64,000 bases of DNA, taken from contig JBAIZL010000002.1 of NCBI GenBank assembly GCA_036971475.1, forward strand, positions 352,221,582 to 352,285,581, read 5' to 3'. The first letter of the stretch is position 1. Each line of letters starts with the position of its first letter. A program made the position numbers and the translations under genes. Source of the DNA: Prosapia bicincta (Eukaryota > Arthropoda > Insecta > Hemiptera > Cercopidae). The notes beneath the pieces were generated by a model that had not been told where the DNA came from, made no database searches, and worked only from the letters and a program-made list of their open reading frames with translations. Shown here piece after piece: positions 10,081 to 20,112 of the stretch.

Positions 10081-10303
10081 AAATACTGTTCTTTTCAGAG
10101 CAGTATTTCATTTTGCTCTTTTTAGAGCAACTTACTTTCAATTCTGGGTTACGGCAAAAGATCAACTTCATTGTATATGGTACCATACAATGAAGTGGGT
10201 TTTTGAGGTTGTTACACCTCGTCGGGGATAGACGTAAGCATAGTAAGAATTAGTAATGAAAACGTTTTTATTACTAATTTCATACTATGTTTACATCTAT
10301 CCC
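10081..10303 (+). ncRNA. cluster of hairpins, last one pre-miRNA-like
   Basis: Four inverted repeats follow each other. 10081-10108: AAATACTG/CAGTATTT, with the inner TCT/AGA also pairing. 10113-10130: TTGCTCT/AGAGCAA. 10165-10196: ACTTCATTGT/ACAATGAAGT around the palindrome ATGGTACCAT. 10226-10303: arms of 33 and 34 nt (GGGATAGAYGTAARCATAGTA...) joined by GAAAACGTTTTT, with only about two mismatches, one wobble and one bulge. The last has the size and shape of an animal microRNA precursor. There is no coding frame across the cluster. Transcription is not shown by sequence alone, and cruciform DNA function is an alternative. Confidence 0.4.
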
Positions 10304-10582
10304 AAAAATTTTTATTAAATTGAATGACCTTGAAACATTTTAGATGTTTCGATTTTTCTCTCACGTGTAACTCAATTGCATACTTTACCCATTGAATAAC
10401 AATCAATTGCCCTTTAACAACAGCTGTTCATTCTGGTAATAAGACATTTAAAACATATCTCTACAGACAGACTTCCTTTTTTTGCTACTCTCATTAAAAG
10501 CGTGTTATGACTCAAGTTCAGTATAAAAAACCTGTATTGGAATGCCAGCCTCGGTCTGCTTTATTCGAACGCAGCGCGAGCG

Positions 10583-10790
<208 letters not shown>

Positions 10791-10826
10791 ATCTTTTGAC
10801 ACAATACTCTAAAGTTATTTGTTACA

Positions 10827-11621
10827 ATGTCATCAAAACACACGGATTTAGTGTTGAAAATAGCGAGACTTCGCCAACGAATAAAAAATAAACATTTTCG
10901 TTTACGTCGCGGCTCTACAGAAACTCAACGGCTGTTAGACAAACAATATTCTCATTTAATGAAATCTCTTATGAAACCAGCTCAGAAAATTTCGCCTGAA
11001 GTGAAGAACGAATTAAACCATTTAAATGTGAATAATACTAGGTTTGAAAACTTACGTAGTACAGATTTAATTCCCATTAGTATAGCAGATACTTCTCCAC
11101 TCAATAAAGTTGACTTTGTCGATACAAATGTTATCGCAGAGACTCCAGATCCTAAATTACCAAGTGTTAGTGAGTTAGTAGCAACACCAAAAGGTCAAAC
11201 AGAATCTGAACAATGGATAAAGGAAACATTCCATAATCCTCTAACACAGAAGTATATGTTAAAAATGATTAAAGATACTGTAAGAAATAAATCGATAGAT
11301 CATACATTTGGACCCAGAATTGAAAACCACTCCATCATGATCGGTAACAAAATGATTCAATTTGGGTCTGAGGGAGAAATCGTCATTGACGGAATAAACT
11401 ATAAAGCAACGCCTGGACTTTATGAATTAATTTTCAAAAGGCTACCAGACGAGGAACTTTTTACTGAATCTGACTTGATGGCATACAAAAACATCTGTTT
11501 GCAAACAAGCGCTCACAAACGTTCTTATGCACCTACTGAAACAATAAATAGGAATAACTCGTTGAAATACAGACATATTATAGCAGCACTGTTTCCACCA
11601 AAAAAATACCTCATACAATAG
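10827..11621 (+). CDS. DUF8207-like Polinton protein, paralogue 1
   Basis: A 264-residue protein with no break. The N-terminal half is basic and low in order (LVLKIARLRQRIKNKHFRLR). The C-terminal half (about 155-260) is a domain that I associate with Polintons (DUF8207-like): FGPRIENHSIMIGN, a short strand region EGEIVIDGINYKATPGLYELIF, then LMAYKNICLQTSAHKR and KYRHIIAALFPP. The same pattern occurs in the 18598-19470 product (RIMIGD, STPGLLELLF, KYRNVIAKLFP), so the two are paralogues. Role is unknown; the other copy sits among virion genes, so a structural or DNA-binding part is possible. It lies just after a long TG repeat. Confidence 0.7.
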   Translation: MSSKHTDLVLKIARLRQRIKNKHFRLRRGSTETQRLLDKQYSHLMKSLMKPAQKISPEVKNELNHLNVNNTRFENLRSTDLIPISIADTSPLNKVDFVDTNVIAETPDPKLPSVSELVATPKGQTESEQWIKETFHNPLTQKYMLKMIKDTVRNKSIDHTFGPRIENHSIMIGNKMIQFGSEGEIVIDGINYKATPGLYELIFKRLPDEELFTESDLMAYKNICLQTSAHKRSYAPTETINRNNSLKYRHIIAALFPPKKYLIQ

Positions 11622-11972
<351 letters not shown>

Positions 11973-12272
11973 TTAATTTGATTCGCTGTCTTCATTGTCG
12001 CTTTCAAAAACCAATCGTCTCCTTGCGACACCTCCATCGGACCTTCTAGGCGTGGTGTTTAAGCCTGAAGACATCGGTGACGAAAATGGAGTAAATACCG
12101 ATGGTACAGGAGTGTTGGAAGAAGAAGAAGATGGAGTTAGCGAGTTGTCCTCCAAAAAGTGTAATATATCATCTACATCCATTTCTTCTTCGTCCCACTG
12201 TTGGGAGTCAGAATCCGAATCCTTGTCAATCTTCTCCGTTTCTTGTAGACGTCTGGGTATGTCGCCAATCAT
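11973..12272 (-). CDS. small acidic Ser/Pro-rich protein, unknown
   Basis: A 99-residue minus-strand frame with ATG at 12270-12272. It has an acidic cluster with hydrophobic residues (WDEEEMDVDDILHFLEDN, about 26-43) resembling a transactivation-type segment, a Ser/Pro/Thr-rich middle, TTPRR (fits a CDK phosphorylation consensus) and RRRLVF (fits the RxL cyclin-docking motif), and an acidic Ser/Asp tail. No LxCxE motif is present. It is transcribed away from polB, and a TATA-like ATAAATATAAAC lies upstream near 12310. Small regulatory proteins next to the replication genes are usual in small DNA viruses; a cell-cycle role is an inference only. Confidence 0.55.
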   Translation of the reverse strand: MIGDIPRRLQETEKIDKDSDSDSQQWDEEEMDVDDILHFLEDNSLTPSSSSSNTPVPSVFTPFSSPMSSGLNTTPRRSDGGVARRRLVFESDNEDSESN

Positions 12273-12515
12273 TTTCTAAGTGTACGGCTATATAGCAAAT
12301 TGTTTATATTTATAACCATATTTGTTTCACCTCAGCTTATGATTGGTTTTATACGTAGACCAATAGGAAAGTAGGATTTTTCTTATTGGACTAAACATTA
12401 CACCAATAGGAAAGAAGAGCTGAAAGTGTTATGTATATAACGAGTTTAATTCTAGTACAAATTTATTCTTCTGCTAAAAGTTTCCAAGAGGTGAGCTACA
12501 ACAACAGATAGGAAT
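12273..12515. promoter_or_regulatory. divergent promoter between acidic gene and polB
   Basis: Rightward TATA: ATGTATATAACG at about 12431-12442, some 75 nt before the polB ATG. Leftward TATA-like ATAAATATAAAC near 12310. Repeated ACCAATAGGAAAG-type segments (12358 and 12401) and ATTGGTT/ATTGGAC boxes could bind a CCAAT factor. The early genes for replication and for the acidic protein would share it. Confidence 0.5.
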
Positions 12516-15500
12516 ATGATTGAACAACACTTGTGTGATGTATGTGGGTTGACATTTGATCATTGGCTAATATATCGTATCCATCAAATAACACACCGTA
12601 CAATTAAGATTAATGCCAACATTTCAACAGAAGACAGTGAACAGCCTGCAAGAAGTGACACCGATCATCAGCCTTCTATAATGCAAACAATGCTCAATAT
12701 GTCAATCCCACACCAATCAAGAAGTGACAACAATAGTGTACATTATAAATACACAAATGAAGAGAGTAACCTACAACATCAATCTCCTGCAGCCCAAACA
12801 AGTTCCTACGTGTCTAATGGAAATCTGGAAAAACATTTAAGAAGTAACCAAGAGAATCGAAAACGCATCCAACAAACAAGGCCAAGCGTAATTCATTACG
12901 CCCCACCAGCTAAAAAAAGAAGAGAGTGCACATCAGATAATCCGCTGGTTTCGGAAGAAGTACACCAAGTAACACCAAGCGTTATTAGATATGCTCAGTC
13001 TACAACAAAAAATGATCAAGATGTAATTAAAGACTCTTTGGTTGTTGAAGAATTTAAACGAGCATTTAGAAATTATATTGTACGTCATTTTTATATTGTC
13101 AATAAAAACAAAGAAAATATGGACAATTTTTTCTTCTTGTTAAAACCCATGTTAGAGAAGTTATTATTACAAGAAATGAAAAGGCTGCACCTTATTAAAT
13201 TTAATTTTGTGTTAGAAACATTATTCACTAACGTAGAAAATGAAATTTCTCCCCGATGTTTTATAACTAAAAGCAGACCATGTATGACTTCTGATAATAT
13301 CAGCGAAATTATTACAGAGTGTATTCAGGAATTGATTCTGAAAATTACCGAACATGAAGGTCGTGGGTCAGGATGGTCCTTACTCTCTATTGAAAAAATG
13401 AATGTTCGTGTTCATAAGCAAGGGTATGGTTGTCGTGGTAGTAGTTTTTTACCGCTTCCGAAAAAAATCTCAACAACAAGATCCTGTACAAACGTCCGTA
13501 ACATGGACAATCAATGTTTTCGTTATGCTATTCTTACAAAATTTATTACTGGTAATGTTCATGAAAAGTTGTATAATGGTGGATTCGACGCGGTATCAAA
13601 CCGTTATGATTTCAGTTGTATCAAGTACCCTGTTTCTTTATCAGACATAAAAAAGTTTGAAAAACGAAATTCAGGTGTTTCAGTTAATGTCTACGGATTA
13701 GATGAAACTGAAAGTGTATTTCCACTGAAGGTAGTTGAGAATGAGCTGCAAGATCACACAGACCTGCTTTTGATTACAAGAGGCGAAATTTCACACTACG
13801 TCCATATACACGATTTCAACAGGTTAGTTAAAAGACAGTTAACCAAGCACAGAGAGTCCATAACTGCCTGCAAAAGATGTCTTTCTTTCAAGAATAACTC
13901 TAACTGCAATTCAAGTTGGCTGGAAACCCATAAACGACAATGTTGGCAACATGACCCCACCTCTATAAAATTGCCAAAACCTGATAAGGCGGAAATTTCT
14001 TTTAACAAAACAGAACATCAGTATCCCATTCCCATAGTAATATATGCGGATTTCGAATCATCTCTTGTCCCTGTTCAATCAGTCACTAATATAAATGTTG
14101 ATGATTCATTCACAAATCGTTACCAAAGGCACGAACCAAACAGCTACTGTCTAATGATTAAGTCTACCCTATCGGAAGACTATTTGAAAGTATACGGGCT
14201 GACATCAACTCCACAGTTATACAGAGGAGAAAATGCGGCAAAACATTTTATTGACGCACTATACGACATAACAAAGAGAGTTGAAAATATGTACAAGAGC
14301 AAAGTACCTATGTTTAAACTTAGTCAAAAAGAATCTGGAGACTTCAACCACACAGCACAATGTTACCTATGTAAAGAGTGTTTCACTTCAATCAATCATA
14401 AAGTACGCGACCACGATCACCTAACAGGTAAATATAGAGGAGCAGCGTGTAATCGATGTAATATTAACTACAAACTACCGTCTTTTATACCAGTTGTCAT
14501 GCATAACTTAACAGGTTACGATGCTCATTTGATTGTGCCACAATTGGGGCGTGATAAAGCTCCTATAGACGTTCTTGCTACAAGTATGGAAAAGTTTATA
14601 AGTTTTTCAAAGACAATCGGGAAAATGAAGTTGCGATTTCTAGACTCATTCAGATTTATGCCTTCAAGTTTGAAGAAACTAATAGAAAACCTCCAAAGGA
14701 GTGATTTAATAGAAACACAGAAAATTGTACCTCCTAATAAAATCGACCTTGTTCTACGCAAATCAGTATTTCCTTATGACTACGTCGATTCTTTAAAAAA
14801 GTTTGAAGATACATCTCTTCCACCTAAAGCATGTTTCTATAACCGTTTAGACCAAGCAGATATATCAGATGAAGATTACAATCATGCTCTGCGTACATGG
14901 AAGGAACTTGGTATAAGGACGTTGGGAGAATACAGCGATTTTTATGTAAAGCTGGATGTAACACTACTTTGCGATATAATGGAACAGTTTAGAGCTTCCT
15001 GCATGTCCGCATATGGTTTAGACCCTTTACATTCTTATACAGCTCCTGGATTAGCATGGCAAGCAATGCTTAAAGAAACTCGCTGCAAGCTAGAATTACT
15101 AACAGACATTGACATGGTACTTATGGTGGAATCAGCTATCAGAGGCGGAATAACTCAGTGTGTGACAAGACATGTCAAAGCGAACAACAAATACCTTCCC
15201 GATTACAACCCACGGAAAGAAAGTGTCTATTTAGCCTATTTTGACGCAAATAATTTGTACTCAAAACCTAGTTTAGAGCACCACCCATATGGTGATTTTA
15301 AATGGGATGATCCAGAAGCAATTGGTGACATTACATCTATTCCTAAAGATGGTGAGAAAGGATACATTTTGGAATGTGATATTATGTACCCAGAAACTTT
15401 GCACGACTTCCATTACGACTTACCTCTTTTACCATCAACAGAAGCACCCCCCAACAGTAAGACAAAAAAGCTATTGACCACATTGTTGGACAAACGCTAT

Positions 15501-16505
15501 TATGTTGCACATTTCAGGACCATACAACAAGCTATTCAATTGGGTCTCAAAGTTACAAAAGTCCATAGAGTGTTGGAATTTTCACAGTCCCGTTGGATGG
15601 AGCCGTATATTAAATCTAATACTGCAAGAAGAGCCGTTGCGCAAACAGCGTTTCAAAAGGACTTTTTTAAATTAATGAATAATGCTATATTCGGAAAAAC
15701 TTTAGAGAATAAAAGAAAGCATAAAAATATTCAACTTGTTTCGAATGCTACCAAATTAAAAAAATTAACACAAAAAACTAATTTTAAAACTACTGTAATC
15801 ATTGATGATAACTTAGTCGCAGTGTCTATGGGTAAAACAAGTGTGGTTATGGACAAACCATTATATGTCGGGATGTCCATACTCGACATCTCGAAAATAC
15901 ATATGTACGAGTTCCACTATGAGAAAATGGTGCAATACTATGGCAGGGATAATATTGGTTCCTGTTACTTAGATACTGACGCTTTTATCTATTGGATCAA
16001 AACAAATGATTTATATTTAGATTTAAAAACATTTCCACACAGGAACGATTTTGATTTTTCTGATTATCCTACAAATCACATGACGTACGATCAAGGAAGA
16101 AATAAAAAAGTCATTGGTAAATTCAAAGACGAGTTGAATTCCATACCAATGTGTGAAATAGTTGCTTTGAGACCCAAAATGTACGCATTCACGTGCAATG
16201 AAAGAGGATCAAACAGAGAACATAAGAAAATTATTAAGAAATTGAAAGGCATAAAAAAGTCATACCTTACAAAACACATATCATTCGAAAATTATAAGGA
16301 ATGTTTATTGGAAAAGAAAACTTTCATGGCTGGATTTAACACTATAAGGAGTTACAATCACAGAATTTTTAGCATAACCCAAAATAAAAAGTCTCTATCT
16401 GCTAATGATGATAAAAGGGTTATTCTTGAAGACGGTGTAAGAACTTTGCCTTATGGACATTATTCCTTGGCTAAAATAGATAATTTAAATACACAATTGT
16501 ATTAA
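12516..16505 (+). CDS. polB: protein-primed family-B DNA polymerase of Polinton
   Basis: A 1329-residue enzyme that would replicate the element from a protein primer. Residues 7-27 form a C2H2 finger (C7, C10, H23, H27). About 320-490 is the Polinton N-terminal region (DNQCFRYAIL, VSVNVYGLDE). The 3'-5' exonuclease has YADFES (about 509), HNLTGYDAHL (about 661) and YVKLDVTLLCD (about 808). A cysteine-rich insert, CYLCKEC with DHDHLTGKYRGAACNRC, lies between exo I and II. Polymerase motifs are A (YFDANNLYS, about 908), B (KLMNNAIFGKT, about 1053) and C (YLDTDAF, about 1150). All key acidic residues are present and the frame is unbroken, so it may be functional. Structured element C follows 72 nt after the stop. 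Confidence 0.96.
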   Translation: MIEQHLCDVCGLTFDHWLIYRIHQITHRTIKINANISTEDSEQPARSDTDHQPSIMQTMLNMSIPHQSRSDNNSVHYKYTNEESNLQHQSPAAQTSSYVSNGNLEKHLRSNQENRKRIQQTRPSVIHYAPPAKKRRECTSDNPLVSEEVHQVTPSVIRYAQSTTKNDQDVIKDSLVVEEFKRAFRNYIVRHFYIVNKNKENMDNFFFLLKPMLEKLLLQEMKRLHLIKFNFVLETLFTNVENEISPRCFITKSRPCMTSDNISEIITECIQELILKITEHEGRGSGWSLLSIEKMNVRVHKQGYGCRGSSFLPLPKKISTTRSCTNVRNMDNQCFRYAILTKFITGNVHEKLYNGGFDAVSNRYDFSCIKYPVSLSDIKKFEKRNSGVSVNVYGLDETESVFPLKVVENELQDHTDLLLITRGEISHYVHIHDFNRLVKRQLTKHRESITACKRCLSFKNNSNCNSSWLETHKRQCWQHDPTSIKLPKPDKAEISFNKTEHQYPIPIVIYADFESSLVPVQSVTNINVDDSFTNRYQRHEPNSYCLMIKSTLSEDYLKVYGLTSTPQLYRGENAAKHFIDALYDITKRVENMYKSKVPMFKLSQKESGDFNHTAQCYLCKECFTSINHKVRDHDHLTGKYRGAACNRCNINYKLPSFIPVVMHNLTGYDAHLIVPQLGRDKAPIDVLATSMEKFISFSKTIGKMKLRFLDSFRFMPSSLKKLIENLQRSDLIETQKIVPPNKIDLVLRKSVFPYDYVDSLKKFEDTSLPPKACFYNRLDQADISDEDYNHALRTWKELGIRTLGEYSDFYVKLDVTLLCDIMEQFRASCMSAYGLDPLHSYTAPGLAWQAMLKETRCKLELLTDIDMVLMVESAIRGGITQCVTRHVKANNKYLPDYNPRKESVYLAYFDANNLYSKPSLEHHPYGDFKWDDPEAIGDITSIPKDGEKGYILECDIMYPETLHDFHYDLPLLPSTEAPPNSKTKKLLTTLLDKRYYVAHFRTIQQAIQLGLKVTKVHRVLEFSQSRWMEPYIKSNTARRAVAQTAFQKDFFKLMNNAIFGKTLENKRKHKNIQLVSNATKLKKLTQKTNFKTTVIIDDNLVAVSMGKTSVVMDKPLYVGMSILDISKIHMYEFHYEKMVQYYGRDNIGSCYLDTDAFIYWIKTNDLYLDLKTFPHRNDFDFSDYPTNHMTYDQGRNKKVIGKFKDELNSIPMCEIVALRPKMYAFTCNERGSNREHKKIIKKLKGIKKSYLTKHISFENYKECLLEKKTFMAGFNTIRSYNHRIFSITQNKKSLSANDDKRVILEDGVRTLPYGHYSLAKIDNLNTQLY

Positions 16506-16577
16506 GAAAAAGTGTGTATTAAAAAAACATAATCAAATGTCAACCTATATACTTCACATAAGTGTGTGGTCTCTGAA

Positions 16578-16706
16578 TAGGCCTATTGGGGAAGAGGTGG
16601 ACCACGTAAAAAAAAAATTTCCTCTAACGCGCCATTTAGTTGTACAGCTTAGTATAAAAATTAAACAATATATTTATACTTTCTGTGGTGAGGAAATCAG
16701 CTAAAT
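16578..16706 (+). repeat. structured intergenic element, copy C
   Basis: TAGGCCTA (16578-16585, within the 12-bp palindrome AATAGGCCTATT), GGGGA, stem AGAGG (16593-16597) paired with CCTCT (16621-16625) around a loop with ACCAC and A-run, AACGCGCC (16626-16633), then ATTTAGTTG (16634-16642), which pairs over 9 bp, one of them a wobble, with CAGCTAAAT (16698-16706). Between them are TACAGCTTAGTATAAAAA and CTGTGGTGAGGAAA. It lies between polB and integrase; the TATAAAAA inside could also serve the integrase gene. Confidence 0.75.
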
Positions 16707-16847
16707 ACAAAATTATACTACATTTCAAATAATTTATGACTAAGTAAATTAGTTGATACATGATAAGATGAAAAACGTTTAAATTACCAAATCAACATAA
16801 TAATTATTTGATAATATTTCAAGCTACCTTATTGGAATTTTACCGCG

Positions 16848-17780
16848 ATGGATGAGAAATCTAAAATAGTGCAAGAATTGCACAAACCTGTGAGAAAACA
16901 TTTCCCCAGGAGAAACACTGTAGTAAAAGGAATTGAAGATCATTACTATCAAGCAGATCTCGTAGAAATGATTCCCTATAATCGTTTTAATAAGGGGTAC
17001 AAATATATTTTGTTTATTATAAATTGTTTCACAAAGTTTGCATATGGTATACCTTTAAAAGATAAATCAGCTAAAACTGTAACCAATGCTATGGAACAAT
17101 TTTTAAAAGAAAACAAAATGAAGCATTTACAAACCGACGATGGCTTAGAATACTTTAACAAATTGTTTAAAAGTTTGATGAAAAAATATAATATAAACCA
17201 TTATTCTACAAAAAGTGAAATGAAAGCTACTATTATAGAACGTTTCAACAGAACAATTAAAGGAATTATGTACAAAACTTTCTCAAAAAGAGGATCATAC
17301 GTATGGTATGACATACTACAAAAACTTATTTACGATTACAATAACAGTAATCATAGGACAATAGGGATGAAACCAATACAAGTGAGCAAGATGAATGAAA
17401 AATTAGTGTTGAAACGTATACGCAAGAACACAATGCCAAAGATGGAGGCAAGACCACCGCGGAAATTTAAAGAAGGAGAAACAGTACGCATTAGTAAACA
17501 AAAAAAGCATTTTTCAAAAAGCTACATTCCGAATTGGACGACAGAGATATTTACAGTTTATAGAGTCCAACCAACCGTGCCAGAGACGTATATATTGAAA
17601 GATCACCATGGAGAACTACTACATGGAGGCTTTTATGGTCATGAGATGTTGAAGTCAAAGTCTGGTAATGTGTATTTAGTTGAAAAGATATTAAAAACAA
17701 GAGGAGATAAAGTTTTAGTACGTTGGTTAGGATATGACCGTAATCAGGATTCCTGGATACCTAAAAAAGATTTAATTTAA
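16848..17780 (+). CDS. Polinton integrase (rve fold) with C-terminal chromodomain
   Basis: A 310-residue DDE integrase that joins element ends to host DNA, giving 6-bp duplications. The catalytic residues are D37 (QADLVEM), D97 (LQTDDGLEYFN) and E131 (ATIIERFNRT), all present. KPVRKHFPRRNTVVKGI before the core and YNNSNHRTIGMKP after it are typical of Polinton integrases. Residues 275-310 (YLVEKILKTRGDKVLVRWLGY, then SWIPKKDLI) are a chromodomain with its aromatic cage positions, which could steer insertion to modified histones. The frame is intact. It is followed by the packaging ATPase on the same strand. Confidence 0.95.
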   Translation: MDEKSKIVQELHKPVRKHFPRRNTVVKGIEDHYYQADLVEMIPYNRFNKGYKYILFIINCFTKFAYGIPLKDKSAKTVTNAMEQFLKENKMKHLQTDDGLEYFNKLFKSLMKKYNINHYSTKSEMKATIIERFNRTIKGIMYKTFSKRGSYVWYDILQKLIYDYNNSNHRTIGMKPIQVSKMNEKLVLKRIRKNTMPKMEARPPRKFKEGETVRISKQKKHFSKSYIPNWTTEIFTVYRVQPTVPETYILKDHHGELLHGGFYGHEMLKSKSGNVYLVEKILKTRGDKVLVRWLGYDRNQDSWIPKKDLI

Positions 17781-17836
17781 TTGCTAAGAAACATAAAGTT
17801 TTTTGCTAAGCAATGAAACACACATAGGAATTAATT

Positions 17837-18535
17837 ATGGAAGTTGTAAAGCAAAAAGAAAAACTAAAAGTTTCAAATATTGATGTTTTTACTGATGAAG
17901 TTTGTAACAAAAGTAGCAAACATGGGACTTTACTACCCGATTCAGTTCGATGTATAATATGCGGTCCTTCAAACTGTGGAAAAACAAACGTTGTATTTAA
18001 TTTGTTAACTGATGTCAATGGGCTAAAATTCAACAATGTTTACATATTTTCGAAGTCATTGAATCAACCAAAGTATCAGTTATTGGAAAAGATTTTTTCA
18101 CAATTATCGTGTATAGGGTATTACAAGTTTAAAGATAACGAGAAGGTCATTCACCCGAATGAAGCGAAACCTTATTCGGTATTTATATTTGACGACGTTT
18201 CTTGTGAAAAACAGGACAAAATTAGAACCTATTTCTGTATGGGTCGTCATAATTTGGTTGACTCTATATATATAACACAGACATATAGTAAAATTCCAAA
18301 ACAATTAATTAGGGATAATGCAAACCTGTTAATTTTATTCAAACAGGATGAAAAAAATTTGAGACATGTATATACTGATCATGTTAACACTGACATGCCT
18401 TTTGAGACTTTTAAAGAACTCTGCAGCAAGGCTTGGGTTGATAGACACGGGTTTTCAGTAATAGATAAAGAGAGGGGAATCAATAATGGACGTTACAGAA
18501 TCGGTTTCGATGAATTTATTTTATTACATCAATAA
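17837..18535 (+). CDS. FtsK/HerA-type genome-packaging ATPase
   Basis: A 232-residue ATPase of the A32-like packaging family that would drive DNA into capsids. The Walker A motif GPSNCGKT is at 43-50 and Walker B SVFIFDDV at 114-121, followed by a sensor region ITQTYSKIPKQLIRDN and LFKQDEKNLRHVY. The size is normal for Polintons. It lies 56 nt after the integrase stop and opens the block of virion genes. Both catalytic motifs are intact. Confidence 0.93.
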   Translation: MEVVKQKEKLKVSNIDVFTDEVCNKSSKHGTLLPDSVRCIICGPSNCGKTNVVFNLLTDVNGLKFNNVYIFSKSLNQPKYQLLEKIFSQLSCIGYYKFKDNEKVIHPNEAKPYSVFIFDDVSCEKQDKIRTYFCMGRHNLVDSIYITQTYSKIPKQLIRDNANLLILFKQDEKNLRHVYTDHVNTDMPFETFKELCSKAWVDRHGFSVIDKERGINNGRYRIGFDEFILLHQ

Positions 18536-18597
18536 TACAGACAGCAATTTCCTTATTTGTAAATTGATCGTGTTATTAAAAACATCTTATTATTATT

Positions 18598-19470
18598 ATG
18601 GAGGAAAATGGGAAATTGATTACCGATTTAAAAAAACTAACTGATTCCATAAGGAAAAAAAACCAAGCGTTGAAGTTAGGTATTATTGAACGAGATAATT
18701 TATCGGACACTATGTCGGAGCCTATGCAACAGACTATAAACAAAATTTCTATTACTCAAAAACCAGAAATGCAATTGGAAGAAAGTAATGAGACAAATAG
18801 CATTGTTGAAGACGCACAAGGTAATAACGATGACTTATCTGAAGACTGTCATTTAATACAACATGATGAACGAAAAAAGAAATATAATAGAGCTGTGGGA
18901 GAAAACGTCCGTAACAATGCAGTTCTTGACAGAAAATATGAAACAAAATTAGATTTTCATGGAAGAATTAGGAAAAAAAATCATGTATATGGAGGGAGGC
19001 TTGAAGGTAAGAGAATAATGATCGGAGACACTACACTCATGATTGATAAACACGATAATATTATTATCAATAGTAAAGTTTTTAGAAGTACACCTGGTCT
19101 TTTAGAATTGTTATTTTCAAAGAATCCAACGTCTTATTCGAAAAAGGATCTAGCAGCATTTAAAGTTATTTGTAAAGAAACAAACACACACAGAAAGAAT
19201 TACTCGCACACTAACTCGATATATCGAAACAAATCTCATAAGTATAGAAATGTAATAGCAAAGTTATTTCCATCAGGAAGACAAAACAAAGGAGCTGGAA
19301 TGCCACTTAAGAACGTGAATCAACCAGATGTTTTATACTACAATAACATTAACGCCTTAGTGGATCGAATGCGTTTATTACATGATGCTAAACTCTCAGG
19401 CCATACAGGACTGGATAACGAAATGATTGCTTTGACTGAAGAATTAAAAAGAAAAAAAATTATACTTTAG
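18598..19470 (+). CDS. DUF8207-like Polinton protein, paralogue 2
   Basis: A 290-residue protein with an N-terminal coiled-coil-like part (ITDLKKLTDSIRKKNQALK), an acidic linker and the same C-terminal domain as the 10827-11621 product: RIMIGDTTLMIDKHDNIIIN, STPGLLELLFSKNP, DLAAFKVICKETNTHRK, KYRNVIAKLFP. A further tail (about 240-290, DRMRLLHDAKLSGHTG) is absent from paralogue 1. It sits between the ATPase and the fibre-like gene with short spacers, which favours a virion or assembly role. No enzyme motif is seen. Confidence 0.75.
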   Translation: MEENGKLITDLKKLTDSIRKKNQALKLGIIERDNLSDTMSEPMQQTINKISITQKPEMQLEESNETNSIVEDAQGNNDDLSEDCHLIQHDERKKKYNRAVGENVRNNAVLDRKYETKLDFHGRIRKKNHVYGGRLEGKRIMIGDTTLMIDKHDNIIINSKVFRSTPGLLELLFSKNPTSYSKKDLAAFKVICKETNTHRKNYSHTNSIYRNKSHKYRNVIAKLFPSGRQNKGAGMPLKNVNQPDVLYYNNINALVDRMRLLHDAKLSGHTGLDNEMIALTEELKRKKIIL

Positions 19471-19485
19471 CAAGTCACTTTAGTT

Positions 19486-20088
19486 ATGAGTGTCGACAAG
19501 TTCGGACGTCATGAAAATTCCTTATTAAGGGAGTCTATGATAGGACCTCGAGGAGAAGGATATAAGTTGACCGACGAAGGTGATTACGACGTACAAAATA
19601 AACTTATACGTAATGTCGCCAATCCAAAAGCTGAAACTGATGTCGCTACAAAAATGTATGTCGATACGAAAACACCATCGCAGGGAAGTTCAAATTGGAA
19701 TTTCAATGCTAAACGATTAAGCAATATTGGTGACGCTTTATACGAAGGTGAGGCAATAAATATCAGGGTGCTTAAACAGTTAGCAATTACTTCAAATGAT
19801 CAAAAACAATTTTACAATGCTAGGAATCTTAGAATTACGAACGTAGCGAGCTCTGAAGAAAACAATGATGCTGTGTGTCTCAAGGATGTAAAAACGATGT
19901 TTGACTTAGCACGTTGCAAGCAAAAGGAGACATTGCTAAGGTTCGGAAATAAACTGTTTTACTATATTCATAAATTTACTCTACACTATCCACAAGGAAA
20001 GATGAGTAATGAAGAAAACGAAAACAACTTTATAAATTGGAGCGAAATATTCGACTCTTCAGACGGAGAGGAAGAACTTGATAAATAA
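19486..20088 (+). CDS. fibre-like Polinton structural protein
   Basis: A 200-residue protein starting MSVDKFGRHENSLLRES, a start I associate with Polinton structural proteins. It contains repeat units of phage-tail-fibre style: YDVQNKLIRNVANPKAETD then VATKMYVD (about 34-60), FNAKRLSNIGDALYEGEAI (about 75-93) and FYNARNLRITNVASSEENND (about 105-125). Such beta-structured repeats often form trimeric fibres or stalks. The tail is acidic (SDGEEELDK). It starts 15 nt after the preceding stop, so it is probably co-expressed with it. A host-attachment role is an inference. Confidence 0.6.
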   Translation: MSVDKFGRHENSLLRESMIGPRGEGYKLTDEGDYDVQNKLIRNVANPKAETDVATKMYVDTKTPSQGSSNWNFNAKRLSNIGDALYEGEAINIRVLKQLAITSNDQKQFYNARNLRITNVASSEENNDAVCLKDVKTMFDLARCKQKETLLRFGNKLFYYIHKFTLHYPQGKMSNEENENNFINWSEIFDSSDGEEELDK

Positions 20089-20112
20089 CTATTGACGATA
20101 AAATAAATTAAG

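Noticed and set aside
11973..12272. Rb-binding LxCxE motif in the acidic protein
   Set aside because: The protein has no cysteine, so the motif is absent.
16578..16706. Hammerhead, HDV-like or twister ribozyme in the structured element
   Set aside because: The fixed cores I know (e.g. CTGATGA...GAAA) are not present; only the stems and constant blocks are supported, so no ribozyme class is claimed.
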